A stretch of 45,363 nt of DNA from Nocardia veterana NBRC 100344 (GCF_000308855.1 NZ_BAGM01000111.1:1-45363), one strand, 5' to 3'. Positions 1 to 10,165 are shown, counted from the stretch's first letter. Notes: generated by a model not told the origin, from the sequence alone. Numbers and translations are program-made.

Positions 1-141
1 GCCTACCCGCGGACGAGCGACCGCACCCGCACCGCCGAACGCGCGCGGGTCGCCGAACCGCAACCCCGTCGTGGCCGGCCCCAGCCGCCGAGCGATGTGC
101 CCCCGCATCCCCGCCCGAACGTGCGCTACCGGGACCGCTGA
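1..141 (+). CDS. C-terminal tail of a truncated protein (possibly DUF6542 family)
   Basis: Frame 1 is open from the window edge to a TGA at 139-141 and encodes 46 residues rich in Pro and Arg, ending NVRYRDR. The rest of the gene lies outside the window. In mycobacteria the gene beyond ispH, on the opposite strand, encodes a DUF6542-type membrane protein with a low-complexity basic tail, so synteny suggests that family. No domain is visible in this fragment, so the assignment is inference. I see no feature in 142-418, between this tail and the ispH stop codon. Confidence 0.45.
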   Translation, partial: AYPRTSDRTRTAERARVAEPQPRRGRPQPPSDVPPHPRPNVRYRDR

Positions 142-418
142 GCGGAATTCCTCGTCCGTCCCCGAATTCCCCACGCCCACACATCGTTTCGTGCGGACAC
201 GGCGTTACCTGGACGGTGGCGCGGCGGGCGCCGTGGATCGTCGGACGGCGGCGGGTGGTCACGGCCGCAACCCGCACCATCGGCAGCGCGATGACGGCGG
301 CGCCGGAAGGGCTTCGCGGCGTGGGGCTTTCGTCACCGCCGGGTACGGGTCGTTACCGAGAAGTCGGCGGTCGCCTGCCGGTGGACGGCGCCGGGTGCAC
401 CACCGGCGGCCGGCCCGC

Positions 419-1426
419 TCAGCGGCGGGCGGTGCTGCGCAATTCGCGCGGGAGGGCGAAGACCAGGGTCTCGTTGGCGGTGGTGACTGGCTGAACCTCG
501 CCGTAGCCGTGTTCGGCGAGCAGGTCCAGGACCCCTCGGACCAGGATTTCGGGCACCGACGCGCCGGAGGTGACGCCGACCGTCGTCACCCCGTCGAACC
601 AGGCCGGATCCACCTCACGGGCGAAGTCGACCAGGTAGGCGGCGCCGGCACCGGCGTTCAACGCGACCTCGACCAGCCGTTTGGAATTCGACGAGTTGCG
701 CGACCCGACCACGATGACCAGATCGCATTCCGGGGCCATCGCCTTGACCGCCACCTGGCGGTTCTGGGTGGCATAGCAGATGTCGTCGCTCGGCGGATCC
801 TGCAGCTTCGGGAAGCGCTGCCGCAGCCGCTGCACCGTCTCCATCGTCTCGTCCACCGACAGGGTGGTCTGGGACAGCCAGATCACCTTGTTCTCGTCCC
901 GCACCCGCACCCCGTCGACGGCGTCCGGGCCGTCGACCAGTTGCACGTGGTCGGGCGCCTCACCGGCGGTGCCCTCGACCTCCTCGTGCCCCTCGTGGCC
1001 GATGAGCAGGATGTCGTAATCGTCGCGAGCGAAGCGCTTGGCCTCCTGATGCACCTTGGTCACCAGCGGACAGGTGGCGTCGATGGTGTGCAGATTGCGC
1101 GCCGCGGCGGCCTCGTGCACGGCCGGCGAGACGCCGTGCGCGGAGAACACCACGACAGCGCCCTCCGGAACCTCTTCGGTCTCGTCGACGAAGACCACGC
1201 CGCGCTCCCGCAGCGTCTCCACCACGTGCCGGTTGTGCACGATCTCCTTGCGCACGTAGATCGGCGCGCCGTGCTTGTCGAGGGTGCGTTCCACGGTTTC
1301 CACCGCGCGGTCCACACCCGCGCAGTAGCCGCGGGGTTCGGCGAGCAGCACCCGCTTGCCCGCGCCGGCACCGGCCGCATCGGCCGAGCGGGCGATTCCG
1401 ACATTCAGTGGGATAGCCGAGGACAT
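419..1426 (-). CDS. ispH: 4-hydroxy-3-methylbut-2-enyl diphosphate reductase IspH (LytB)
   Basis: The last enzyme of the MEP isoprenoid pathway: a cytoplasmic [4Fe-4S] protein that reduces HMBPP to IPP and DMAPP. The three cluster cysteines are visible: C35 in EPRGYCAGV, C119 in DATCPLV and C217 in DICYATQNRQ. The protein is about 335 residues, normal for the family. I chose the ATG at 1426 because a TAAGCT -10 element ends exactly 6 nt upstream, which predicts a leaderless start there. A GTG two codons earlier (1432) is also possible. The gene is divergent from the lipid-droplet protein/xseAB operon, as in mycobacteria (lytB2). Confidence 0.96.
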   Translation of the reverse strand: MSSAIPLNVGIARSADAAGAGAGKRVLLAEPRGYCAGVDRAVETVERTLDKHGAPIYVRKEIVHNRHVVETLRERGVVFVDETEEVPEGAVVVFSAHGVSPAVHEAAAARNLHTIDATCPLVTKVHQEAKRFARDDYDILLIGHEGHEEVEGTAGEAPDHVQLVDGPDAVDGVRVRDENKVIWLSQTTLSVDETMETVQRLRQRFPKLQDPPSDDICYATQNRQVAVKAMAPECDLVIVVGSRNSSNSKRLVEVALNAGAGAAYLVDFAREVDPAWFDGVTTVGVTSGASVPEILVRGVLDLLAEHGYGEVQPVTTANETLVFALPRELRSTARR

Positions 1427-1432
1427 GACCAC

Positions 1433-1438
1433 AGCTTA
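1433..1438 (-). promoter_or_regulatory. Predicted -10 element of ispH (leaderless)
   Basis: TAAGCT on the minus strand fits the actinobacterial -10 pattern TANNNT. It is followed by 6 nt and then the ispH ATG, so transcription would begin at or next to the start codon. No clear -35 is seen. Confidence 0.5.
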
Positions 1439-1564
1439 CGTGCGCGGCCCGGATCGGCCAGTGTCGCCTGCGCGGCGGGCCCGCGACCCGGCCCGGGAGG
1501 CGCGACAATGGAGCATGTGAACTCTGTTCTTTGCATCACCGGCCGTTTCGGGCAGGCTAGGGGC

Positions 1565-2260
1565 ATGTTTCGACCTCCCTACCTGGCCCGGGTCGCCGCT
1601 GGGGCCGCCGTCTACGCACTCGAGGAAACTCGCCGGTTACCCACGGTGGCACTGCATCTGCCGATCACCGCGATCAGTCAGCTGCTGCAGACCTCGATGC
1701 ATGTGCAGCAGTTCGTGACCAGCCTCGCGCTCAAGGGCGACGCGGTCTTCGACCGGCTCGCCAACCGCCCGGTGGAGCAGCCGGAGTGGGCGACCTTCGA
1801 CGAGGACCTCGACGATGAGCAACCGTTCGGCAGTTCCGGTCGGGCCGGCCGCGGGGACGACGATTTCGCGGCGCGTCTGAGCCGCTTCGACAGGTATGCC
1901 GACCCGGATCCGGCGGCGGAGACCGCGGCGTCGGTGGCATCGATCACCTCGACCGCGACCAACGGCTATGCGGGATCTCACACCGGCGATGCCGCGACCG
2001 AGGCGAACCACAGCGGGGCGGGGAAGTCCGAAACAGCGTCCGCTGCCGAAGGGCCGGCCGAGCGCGGCGGTGTGGTCGAGCCCGAGGTCGCCGCCCGCTA
2101 CGACTACGCGAATATGACGCTGGCCCAGCTGCGCGCGCGGCTGCGCATGCTCAGCGTCGAGGATCTGACCGCACTGCTGGAGTACGAGCAGCAGACCTTC
2201 GACCGGGCGCCGTTCGTGACCATGTTGACGAACCGGATCGCCACCGTGCAGGCCAAGTGA
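1565..2260 (+). CDS. Lipid droplet-associated protein (Rv1109c family)
   Basis: A 231-residue protein. It has an amphipathic/hydrophobic N-terminal part (residues 1-50), a long acidic, Ala/Gly/Thr-rich low-complexity middle, and a conserved-looking C-terminal segment (YDYANMTLAQLRARLRMLS followed by VEDLTALLEYEQQT). Proteins of this type coat triacylglycerol droplets in Rhodococcus and relatives; the call rests on family resemblance and on position between ispH and xseA. The reading frame is open further upstream, but the ATG at 1565 starts the hydrophobic segment and has a GGGGC purine stretch before it. Its TGA overlaps the xseA GTG, so the genes are probably translationally coupled. Confidence 0.75.
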   Translation: MFRPPYLARVAAGAAVYALEETRRLPTVALHLPITAISQLLQTSMHVQQFVTSLALKGDAVFDRLANRPVEQPEWATFDEDLDDEQPFGSSGRAGRGDDDFAARLSRFDRYADPDPAAETAASVASITSTATNGYAGSHTGDAATEANHSGAGKSETASAAEGPAERGGVVEPEVAARYDYANMTLAQLRARLRMLSVEDLTALLEYEQQTFDRAPFVTMLTNRIATVQAK

Positions 2261-3621
2261 CCGAATCACACGCCGACGCGCCGGCGACCGGGGGCCGAGC
2301 TTCCGGGGAACCGGCGCGTTCTGCTGCCCGCCCCGCCAACTCCGCCGAACAGCCCTGGCCGGTCCGCAGCATCGCGATGAAGGTCGCGCAGTGGATCGAC
2401 CGGCTCGGCAGCGTGTGGGTGGAAGGTCAGATCACCCAGATCAACGCGCGGCCGGGCACCCGCACCGCGTTCCTCGTGCTGCGCGACACCGCTGCCGACA
2501 TGTCGCTGTCGATCACCTGCGATCCGCAGCTGTTGCGCGCCGCGGCGGTACCGCTGCAGGAGGGCAGCCGGGTGGTGGTGTACGGCAAGCTTTCCTATTT
2601 CACCGGGCGCGGCACTATTTCCTTGCGGGTCACCGAGATTCGACCCGTGGGCATCGGCGAGCTGCTGGCCCGCATCGAGCGGTTGAAGGCCCTGCTGGCC
2701 GCCGAGGGGCTGTTCGATCCACGGCTCAAGCGCCCGATCCCGTTCCTGCCCAAGGTGATCGGCCTGATCACCGGCCGCGCGAGCGCCGCCGAACACGATG
2801 TGGTGACCGTCGCCCGGCAACGCTGGCCCGCAGTGCGTTTCGAGATCCGCAACACCGCCGTCCAGGGCCCGACCGCCGTCCCGCAGATACTGGACGCGCT
2901 GGCCGAGCTGAACGATCATCCCGAGGTCGAGGTGATCGTGCTGGCCCGCGGCGGCGGCAGCGTCGAGGATCTGCTGCCGTTCTCCGATGAAACCCTCTGC
3001 CGCGCCATCGTTTCCGCCACCACACCGATCGTGAGCGCGATCGGCCACGAGCCGGACAACCCGCTGTCGGACTATGTCGCCGACCTGCGCGCGGCCACGC
3101 CGACCGATGCCGCCAAACGCCTGGTGCCCGATGCCGCCGCCGAATTGGCGGGGGTACGCGAACTGCGCGCGCGTTCCGCCGCGGCCCTGCGCGGTTGGGT
3201 CGACCGCGAGGCGCGCGCCTTGCAGCAGTTGCGCTCGCGGCCGGTGCTCGCCGACCCGCTGCGACTGCTCGACCAGCGCCACGACGAAGTCGAACGCCTG
3301 CGCAGCGCGGCCCGCCGGGCGGTCGAGCACACTCTCACCGCGGAAGCCACCACGACGCGGCATCTGCGGGAAAAACTCACCGCCGTCGGCCCGGCCGCCA
3401 CCCTGGCCCGCGGCTACGCGGTCGTCCAACGGGTCGCCGGGACCGAACGCCACGTTGTGCGCACGGTCGCCGAATCGCCGCCCGGCACGCAGCTGCGGAT
3501 CCGCGTCGCCGATGGTGCGGTCACGGCCGCCGCGCTCGGCAGCCAGGCGCTGACGAACCCGCTCGCCGGCACACCACCCACCTCCGCGCCACCCGGACCC
3601 GAGCACGAGGAGTTGTCATGA
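2257..3621 (+). CDS. xseA: Exodeoxyribonuclease VII large subunit
   Basis: Catalytic subunit of the single-strand-specific exonuclease VII, used in DNA repair. The N-terminal part (about residues 30-130) is the OB-fold tRNA_anti domain, including VWVEGQITQI. The core holds VIGLITGRASAAEHDVV and the conserved RGGGSVEDLLPFSDE segment, and SAIGHEPDNPLSDYVADLRAATPT follows. The C-terminal part is helical and charged, as in the family. The GTG start overlaps the preceding stop (GTGA), and the stop overlaps the xseB start (ATGA). At 454 residues it is full length. Confidence 0.96.
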   Translation: MTESHADAPATGGRASGEPARSAARPANSAEQPWPVRSIAMKVAQWIDRLGSVWVEGQITQINARPGTRTAFLVLRDTAADMSLSITCDPQLLRAAAVPLQEGSRVVVYGKLSYFTGRGTISLRVTEIRPVGIGELLARIERLKALLAAEGLFDPRLKRPIPFLPKVIGLITGRASAAEHDVVTVARQRWPAVRFEIRNTAVQGPTAVPQILDALAELNDHPEVEVIVLARGGGSVEDLLPFSDETLCRAIVSATTPIVSAIGHEPDNPLSDYVADLRAATPTDAAKRLVPDAAAELAGVRELRARSAAALRGWVDREARALQQLRSRPVLADPLRLLDQRHDEVERLRSAARRAVEHTLTAEATTTRHLREKLTAVGPAATLARGYAVVQRVAGTERHVVRTVAESPPGTQLRIRVADGAVTAAALGSQALTNPLAGTPPTSAPPGPEHEELS

Positions 3622-3848
3622 CCGAGAGCGAAGTCGCCGAAATCGCGACCTTCGGCTACGAACGCGCCCGCGACGAGCTGGTCAATGTCGTCAAGATGCT
3701 GGAACAGGGCGGCATGGACCTCGACGATTCGCTGGCCCTGTGGGAACGCGGCGAGGCCCTGGCCAATCGCTGTGAGGCCCATCTGGCCGGGGCCCGTCGC
3801 CGGGTCGAGGAAGCGCTGTCGCGTCGCGAGGACGGGGATTCGGAATGA
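3618..3848 (+). CDS. xseB: Exodeoxyribonuclease VII small subunit
   Basis: A 76-residue helical protein that binds several copies to XseA. The signature is visible: FGYERARDELVNVVKMLEQG, then LDDSLALWERGEALANRCEAHL. The ATG overlaps the xseA TGA by 4 nt and an AGGAG stretch lies just upstream. Its own stop overlaps the next gene, so four or more genes appear to be translated as one operon. Confidence 0.96.
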   Translation: MTESEVAEIATFGYERARDELVNVVKMLEQGGMDLDDSLALWERGEALANRCEAHLAGARRRVEEALSRREDGDSE

Positions 3849-4189
3849 CCGTCCGCCGGATCGTCCCGGATCTGCACGTCGCCGATATGGAGCGCGCCCG
3901 TGCCTTCTACCGGGCCCTCGGCCTAGCGGAAGTGATGGATCTGGGCTGGGCCGTGACGTTGGCCTCGCCCGACAATCCGACCGCGCAGATCATGCTCCTC
4001 GACGCGAATACCGAGGCGCCGCAACCGGATATCAGTATCGAGGTGGCCGATGTCGACGCCGCCCACGACAGGATGGTCGCCGCGGGTGCGGAGGTGGTCT
4101 ATCCGCTGCGCGACGAACCGTGGGGGGTGCGGCGCTTCTTCGTGCGCGATCCGGACGGGACGGTGGTCAACGTGGTGAGCCACCGCTGA
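3845..4189 (+). CDS. VOC-family (glyoxalase/bleomycin-resistance fold) protein
   Basis: A 114-residue protein with two beta-alpha-beta-beta-beta halves typical of the vicinal oxygen chelate superfamily. It opens with VRRIVPDLHVADMERARAFYRALGL and ends with FFVRDPDGTVVNVVSH, where the DPDG turn is the usual C-terminal signature. The first metal-ligand His and the last Glu of glyoxalase I are not obvious, so a binding or resistance role is as likely as an enzyme. It overlaps xseB by 4 nt and so belongs to the same operon. The substrate cannot be named. Confidence 0.85.
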   Translation: MTVRRIVPDLHVADMERARAFYRALGLAEVMDLGWAVTLASPDNPTAQIMLLDANTEAPQPDISIEVADVDAAHDRMVAAGAEVVYPLRDEPWGVRRFFVRDPDGTVVNVVSHR

Positions 4190-4195
4190 TCCGAT

Positions 4196-4759
4196 TCAGG
4201 GCCGCAGCGGTGTCGCGGCCCCGACCGCCTGGGCCAGCGCGAGATAGGACGCCTCGTCGGCGGCGCCCTTGATCAGCACCCGGCTCGTCCCGAAGTCGGC
4301 GATCCAGCCCGGCTCACTGCCGGCGACGTGATAGACGGTCCACTTCTGCCCGCCCACCATGCGCGAACCGGACGGGCTGCGCGTGCTCACGATGTGGTCG
4401 GCCAGCGCGCTTTCGCCGGCGTTGGACTGGCTCAGCTGCAGATACGTACCCTTCGAGGTGATGTATCCGACCGTGCTGACCGCACCGCCGCTCGGGCCGG
4501 TGACGGTGTCCCGGCTTCCGGAGTTCGGCTTCCAGTCGGCGGGCACCTCGGGGTCGCGAATCGGGAAGGACAGGGTCTCGGCGTCGTCGTGCAACGCCGA
4601 CTGCACATCGAAGTTCGGGACCTGTCCGGGCGTCGGGCCGTGCGCGGCGAAGCTGCACTGGCTGGCGACCGCGGCCAGCACCACGCAGATCAACACCAGC
4701 GGGATCAACGACCAGATCAGATCCCGATAGTCGTTCATGATGCGTGGTTTCTGCGACAC
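4196..4759 (-). CDS. DUF4245 membrane-anchored protein (Rv1100 family)
   Basis: A 187-residue protein with a short cytoplasmic N-terminus (SQKPRIMNDYRDLIWSL), one membrane segment (LIPLVLICVVLAAVASQ) and an extracytoplasmic domain with the DUF4245 features PVPADWKPNS-like and GYITSKGTYLQLSQSN. It probably faces outward, attached to the membrane; its function is unknown. I chose the GTG at 4759 because the QKPR-NDYRD stretch is conserved in this family; an ATG at 4738 is the alternative. It lies divergent from glpX, as in mycobacteria, and is convergent with the VOC gene, 6 nt apart. Confidence 0.87.
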   Translation of the reverse strand: MSQKPRIMNDYRDLIWSLIPLVLICVVLAAVASQCSFAAHGPTPGQVPNFDVQSALHDDAETLSFPIRDPEVPADWKPNSGSRDTVTGPSGGAVSTVGYITSKGTYLQLSQSNAGESALADHIVSTRSPSGSRMVGGQKWTVYHVAGSEPGWIADFGTSRVLIKGAADEASYLALAQAVGAATPLRP

Positions 4760-4942
4760 GCCCCAAGTATCCACGCAGCGCGGCTCGCGCTCCGCGGGCC
4801 CCCGGGGCACGAGGCCGACGTCACAGCCGCCCGACCGGCCCGGACGGATCGCGCGCCGATCTGGAACAGCAGTACCTGAATGACGGATCCGACCGTTCTG
4901 CGACAATTCACGCAGCAATACACAACTCGAGGAGGCACCGTC

Positions 4943-5989
4943 ATGACGGCACCCACACCCGCAACCAGTCGCCGCCGCGAGGCTCCGGACCGCAACCTCG
5001 CACTGGAGTTGGTCCGGGTGACCGAGGCCGGTGCGATGGCCGCGGGCCGCTGGGTCGGCCGGGGCGACAAGGAGGGCGGCGACGGTGCCGCGGTGGACGC
5101 CATGCGACAGCTGGTGGCGACCGTCTCCATGCGCGGCATCGTCGTGATCGGCGAGGGCGAGAAGGACGAAGCACCGATGCTGTACAACGGCGAGGCCGTG
5201 GGCGACGGCACCGGCCCGGAGGTCGATTTCGCGGTCGATCCGATCGACGGCACCACGCTGATGTCCAAGGGCTCGCCCGGCGCCATCTCGGTGCTCGCGG
5301 TCGCCGAACGCGGCGCGATGTTCGACCCCTCGGCGGTGTTCTACATGGAGAAGATCGCGGTCGGCCCCGAAGCCGCCGACGTGATCGACCTGTCCGCACC
5401 CATCGCCGAGAATCTGCGCCGCGTGGCCAAGGCCAAGAATTCGGCGGTATCCGACCTGACCGTGTGCGTGCTGGACCGCCCGCGGCACGCCCGCCACATC
5501 CAGGAGGTCCGTGACGCGGGTGCGCGCATCCGGCTGATCTCGGACGGTGACGTCGCAGGCGCGATCGCCTGCGCCCGTCCCGACTCCGGCACCGACATGC
5601 TGGTCGGCATCGGCGGCACTCCCGAGGGCATCATCGCCGCTGCCGCGCTGCGCTGTATGGGCGGCGCGCTGCAGGGCAAACTGGCGCCCAAGGACGACGA
5701 GGAGAAGCAGAAGGCGCTCGACGCCGGCCACGACCTCGACCGCATCCTCAACACCGAGGATCTGGTCTCCGGCGACAACGTCTTCTTCTCCGCCACCGGC
5801 GTCACCGACGGCGACCTGCTGCGCGGCGTCCGCTACTACAGCGGCGGCGCCTCGACCCAATCCATCGTGATGCGGTCGAAGTCCGGCACCGTGCGCATGA
5901 TCGACGCCTACCACCGGCTGACCAAGCTGCACGAGTACGCATCGGTCGACTTCGTCGGCGACGAGGACGCGATCCCGCCGCTGCCCTGA
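4943..5989 (+). CDS. glpX: Class II fructose-1,6-bisphosphatase GlpX
   Basis: A gluconeogenic enzyme that hydrolyses fructose 1,6-bisphosphate to fructose 6-phosphate. The lithium-sensitive phosphatase motif is present: IGEGEKDEAPMLYNGE followed by FAVDPIDGTTLM. Class II members also carry the downstream VCVLDRPRH and GIGGTPEGI segments seen here. The start at 4943 has a perfect GAGGAGG site 5-7 nt upstream, which excludes the longer reading frame from 4880. At 348 residues it matches actinobacterial GlpX, usually the main FBPase of these organisms. Confidence 0.97.
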   Translation: MTAPTPATSRRREAPDRNLALELVRVTEAGAMAAGRWVGRGDKEGGDGAAVDAMRQLVATVSMRGIVVIGEGEKDEAPMLYNGEAVGDGTGPEVDFAVDPIDGTTLMSKGSPGAISVLAVAERGAMFDPSAVFYMEKIAVGPEAADVIDLSAPIAENLRRVAKAKNSAVSDLTVCVLDRPRHARHIQEVRDAGARIRLISDGDVAGAIACARPDSGTDMLVGIGGTPEGIIAAAALRCMGGALQGKLAPKDDEEKQKALDAGHDLDRILNTEDLVSGDNVFFSATGVTDGDLLRGVRYYSGGASTQSIVMRSKSGTVRMIDAYHRLTKLHEYASVDFVGDEDAIPPLP

Positions 5990-6005
5990 GCGGATTCATC
6001 CGAGC

Positions 6006-6049
6006 CGGCCGTGGTCGCTTCGTCGAAAGCGAAGGGACCACGGCCGTTT
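6006..6049 (+). terminator. Intrinsic terminator after glpX
   Basis: CGGCCGTGGTC (6006-6016) pairs perfectly with GACCACGGCCG (6036-6046). An inner CTTCG/CGAAG extension lies between the arms and a short T run follows. It begins 16 nt after the glpX stop. Confidence 0.8.
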
Positions 6050-6156
6050 CGGTATTCGCCGATCGGGGCACCGTGCGCCCGTCCCGGACGGCTATGAGTT
6101 CACGACGGATTGCGGCCCCTGCCGTCGGCCGTCGTGGGAGCAGAACTGCTCCGCGT

Positions 6157-6645
6157 TCATCCCCGCATACCGCCGGTTATCGCGGCAGCGAGCTTTCCGC
6201 CCACCCAGAGACCCGCGCCGTGGATGGCGTGCGCCCGAAGACTACCGACCCGCGCGCGGACGGGATTCGCCGTCTTCGATGCGGCAACGCCCATTCCGAA
6301 CGCGGGCTGCATAACCAGCCAGGGCGCGGCCACGCTGCCCAACCCGACCGCCATCGCGGTACCCGGTCCGGGCCGGCCACCGGCCACGGTGTCGAGTACC
6401 CCGGCGAATCCGACCCCGATCGCATAGTGCGCCGCATAGCCGAGCTGCCGCTCCCCGGGAATCGGTGGTGCCGCGACTATCGAACCGTGGGCGAACCGCC
6501 CGCGCGGCATATGCCCGAGCCAGCGCCCGACGAGCCGATAATCGAGGGACACCACCCCGAACGCCTTGTGCAGGGCGAAGGCTGCGGCATCCATGAACGC
6601 CGTGGCCGTTACTCCCGTGACGATGATCCGAATTGCCCTTTTCAT
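6157..6645 (-). CDS. DUF2938 integral membrane protein
   Basis: A 162-residue, very hydrophobic protein with about four membrane segments. The DUF2938 hallmark is clear: SLDYRLVGRWLGHMPRGRF, then PPIPGERQLGYAAHYAIG and a MQPAFGMGVAASKT segment. The function of the family is unknown. Its ATG overlaps the stop of the upstream MFS gene (ATGA), so the two are one transcript and may serve the same export or stress response. The pair is divergent from an XRE-cupin regulator. Confidence 0.85.
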   Translation of the reverse strand: MKRAIRIIVTGVTATAFMDAAAFALHKAFGVVSLDYRLVGRWLGHMPRGRFAHGSIVAAPPIPGERQLGYAAHYAIGVGFAGVLDTVAGGRPGPGTAMAVGLGSVAAPWLVMQPAFGMGVAASKTANPVRARVGSLRAHAIHGAGLWVGGKLAAAITGGMRG

Positions 6646-7850
6646 GAATGACTCCCTTGCCGCCGCACGGCGGACTTGTACTCGATGGATACACACACGA
6701 CGGTCACCAGCGCCAGGCCGGCGCCGATCCATCCGATAGCGGTCACGGACGCACCGGCGTGCAATGCCGCGCCCGCGACGAACGGAACCAGGCTGATGCC
6801 CAGTTGGAAGGCCGATACCGTCGTCGCACCGGCGAGAGTCGGTGCGGCAGCGGCGATGTCGAACACGCGGCCGTAGATGGCGGGGTTGAGCAGGAATCCG
6901 AAGACTCCGAGCAGCACGACGAGCGAGACCACGACGGGCGGGTGCGCGGCGAAGATCGCGATCAGGGCCGAGCACACGCCGATCCCCAGGGCACCGGTAA
7001 GCAGTGCGCGGTGCGGTCGGCGATCGGAAATCCGGCCGCCGATCGCCAGGCCGATATACGCGCCGACACCGAACAGCATGAGCACCGGCGCCACCCACCC
7101 GGACGCGACGCCCGTGACGGTGGTCAGCAGCTCACTGAGGTAGTTGAAGACCACCATGTAAGCCGCGGTGCTCAGTAGCGTCACCAGGTATACGAGCCAC
7201 AACCGGGGTTGTCGCAGCGTCGCCAATTCCCGTGCAACGCTGGGCATTTCCGCGGCACGGGTGGGAGGCAGCACCGCGGCGACCGCGGCTGCGGCGCCGA
7301 GGGTGAGAACGACGATCAACCAGAAACCGGCCTGCCATCCGAGGCGGTAGCCGATCGCCGTGCCTGCCGGACCGCCGAGAATCATCGCCAGGCCGAGCCC
7401 ACTGATCACCACCCCTGACGCGCGGGCCGAGCGCTCCGCCGGCACCAGGCCGACGGCCGTCACCGCCGCGACGGCGAAGAATCCGGCGTAGGCGAGGCCC
7501 GCCAGGAATCGGGTGATCAGCAGCGCGGTGTAGCTGCCACCGATCAGACCGGCGGCGATGCACCCGGCGAAGGCGACCTGGGTGCACACCAGCGCGGTGC
7601 GGCGCGGCCAGCGCAGGCTCACGATCGCGAACGGCGGTCCGCCGATCACCACGCCGATGGCGAAGGCGGTGATCAGACCGCCGACGGTGGCGAGACCGAC
7701 ACCGATATCCGTGGCGATCGCCGGTAGCAGCCCGGCGAGCAGGAACTCGGCGCTGCCCATCGCGAAAAGACCGAAGGCCAACAGGTATACGCCACCCGGC
7801 AGCCGGCGCGTATCGGCGCCGGCCGGTGGGGCCGCTGTGCGGACACTCAA
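6642..7850 (-). CDS. MFS transporter, drug:H+ antiporter-1 (AraJ/Cmx-like) type
   Basis: A 402-residue, 12-helix transporter. The N-terminal segment (LLAFGLFAMGSAEFLLAGLLPAIA) is typical of DHA1 exporters such as those for chloramphenicol or sugars. The cytoplasmic loop basic motif lies near LRWPRRTAL. Translation begins at TTG 7850, supported by an AAGAGGTGAG ribosome site 8 nt upstream. The substrate is not evident. It is divergent from an XRE-cupin regulator across a 100-bp region with a near-perfect palindrome, so repression by that regulator is likely. Confidence 0.9.
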   Translation of the reverse strand: MSVRTAAPPAGADTRRLPGGVYLLAFGLFAMGSAEFLLAGLLPAIATDIGVGLATVGGLITAFAIGVVIGGPPFAIVSLRWPRRTALVCTQVAFAGCIAAGLIGGSYTALLITRFLAGLAYAGFFAVAAVTAVGLVPAERSARASGVVISGLGLAMILGGPAGTAIGYRLGWQAGFWLIVVLTLGAAAAVAAVLPPTRAAEMPSVARELATLRQPRLWLVYLVTLLSTAAYMVVFNYLSELLTTVTGVASGWVAPVLMLFGVGAYIGLAIGGRISDRRPHRALLTGALGIGVCSALIAIFAAHPPVVVSLVVLLGVFGFLLNPAIYGRVFDIAAAAPTLAGATTVSAFQLGISLVPFVAGAALHAGASVTAIGWIGAGLALVTVVCVSIEYKSAVRRQGSHS

Positions 7851-7921
7851 CGAATCTCACCTCTTGCGTTGCTCTCAGGCATCGAATTCATGACCCGAAC
7901 ACTGCTCGACGCCCGACCGAG

Positions 7922-7940
7922 CGGCAACGAATCGTTGCCG
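7922..7940. promoter_or_regulatory. Palindromic operator candidate between MFS gene and XRE-cupin regulator
   Basis: CGGCAACGA-A-TCGTTGCCG: two perfect 9-bp arms around one central base, 72 bp upstream of the MFS start and 15 bp upstream of the regulator ATG. The position suits autoregulation and control of the divergent exporter operon by the XRE-cupin protein. Confidence 0.7.
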
Positions 7941-7954
7941 AAACAGGAACGCTG

Positions 7955-8575
7955 ATGTGTACTGGCGCGGTGACCAACCACCCCGCCATCGACGCGACGC
8001 TCGGACAGATCGGCATGCGACTGCGCCGAATCCGGGAGGCACAGGACGTCTCCCTGTCGGAATTGGCCCGCCGGACCGGCATTTCCAAGAGCACGCTGTC
8101 CCGCCTCGAATCCGGCGGACGCAAACCGAGTCTGGAATTGCTGCTGCCGATCGCGGCCGCGTTGGCGGTACCGCTGGACGACATCGTCGCCGCCCCACGC
8201 ATCGTCGACCCGCGAATGCCGCAGCAACCCCGGCACAGCGGTGGGCGCACGATCGTCGCGCTGTCGCGAAATCAGGGCGAACCCAAGGCGTACAAGCTGA
8301 CGATCCCGGCGAACGAATCCGAGCCGAATCCGCGCACCCACGCCGGCTACGAATGGCTGTTCGTGCTCAGCGGCCGGCTACGGCTCATCCTGGGCGACTA
8401 CGACCTGGTTCTCGGCCCCGGTGAGGTCGCCGAGTTCGATACCCGGCACCCGCACTGGTTCGGTTCCACCGGGCACGGCAGTGTCGAGGTGCTCAGCCTG
8501 TTCGGTGGACAAGGCGAGCGAATCCACGTGCGCGCGCGGCCGAAGAATCCCGTGTCCGTGGCAGGGCAGCCGTAG
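7955..8575 (+). CDS. XRE-family transcriptional regulator with C-terminal cupin domain
   Basis: A 206-residue protein. Residues about 20-75 form a Cro/C1-type helix-turn-helix (IGMRLRRIREAQDVSLSELA, then RTGISKSTLSRLESG). The C-terminal half is a small cupin barrel with THAGYEWLFVLSGRLRLILG and DTRHPHWFGS. Proteins of this build sense a small ligand in the cupin and regulate a neighbouring gene. The ATG at 7955 is the first start; the GTG at 7970 (VTNHPAID) is an alternative. It lies divergent from the MFS-DUF2938 pair, with a palindrome 15 bp upstream. Confidence 0.92.
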   Translation: MCTGAVTNHPAIDATLGQIGMRLRRIREAQDVSLSELARRTGISKSTLSRLESGGRKPSLELLLPIAAALAVPLDDIVAAPRIVDPRMPQQPRHSGGRTIVALSRNQGEPKAYKLTIPANESEPNPRTHAGYEWLFVLSGRLRLILGDYDLVLGPGEVAEFDTRHPHWFGSTGHGSVEVLSLFGGQGERIHVRARPKNPVSVAGQP

Positions 8576-8679
8576 CCGATATCGCCGCTGCCGATCATCC
8601 GGGGACGGGGACTGCTATTCCCCTGTCCCCTGTGCGAAAGGCCTCAGGCGTGGCAGCTCAACCGGTCCCGCTCCCGCCG

Positions 8680-8685
8680 TAACCT
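8680..8685 (+). promoter_or_regulatory. Predicted -10 element of fumC (leaderless geometry)
   Basis: TAACCT followed by exactly 6 nt and the fumC ATG. A GAGGT stretch between them could also act as a weak ribosome site on a slightly longer transcript. Confidence 0.4.
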
Positions 8686-8691
8686 CGAGGT

Positions 8692-10095
<1,404 letters not shown>

Positions 10096-10165
10096 GCAGC
10101 GGCCGGATCACCGTGCGGGGCCCTGGGTTCCGGGCTCCGCATCGGATTCCGAGGCCGGCGCGAAC

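Noticed and set aside
71..1560. Long plus-strand reading frame ahead of the lipid-droplet protein
   Set aside because: It lies antisense to ispH, whose cluster cysteines and promoter are clear; only the part from 1565 has gene character.
2266..3606. 446-codon minus-strand frame opposite xseA
   Set aside because: Antisense shadow of a well-supported gene in high-GC DNA; no domain or ribosome site.
4760..5932. Minus-strand extension of the DUF4245 frame across glpX
   Set aside because: Composition and lack of motifs show it is the shadow of glpX; DUF4245 homology begins near 4759.
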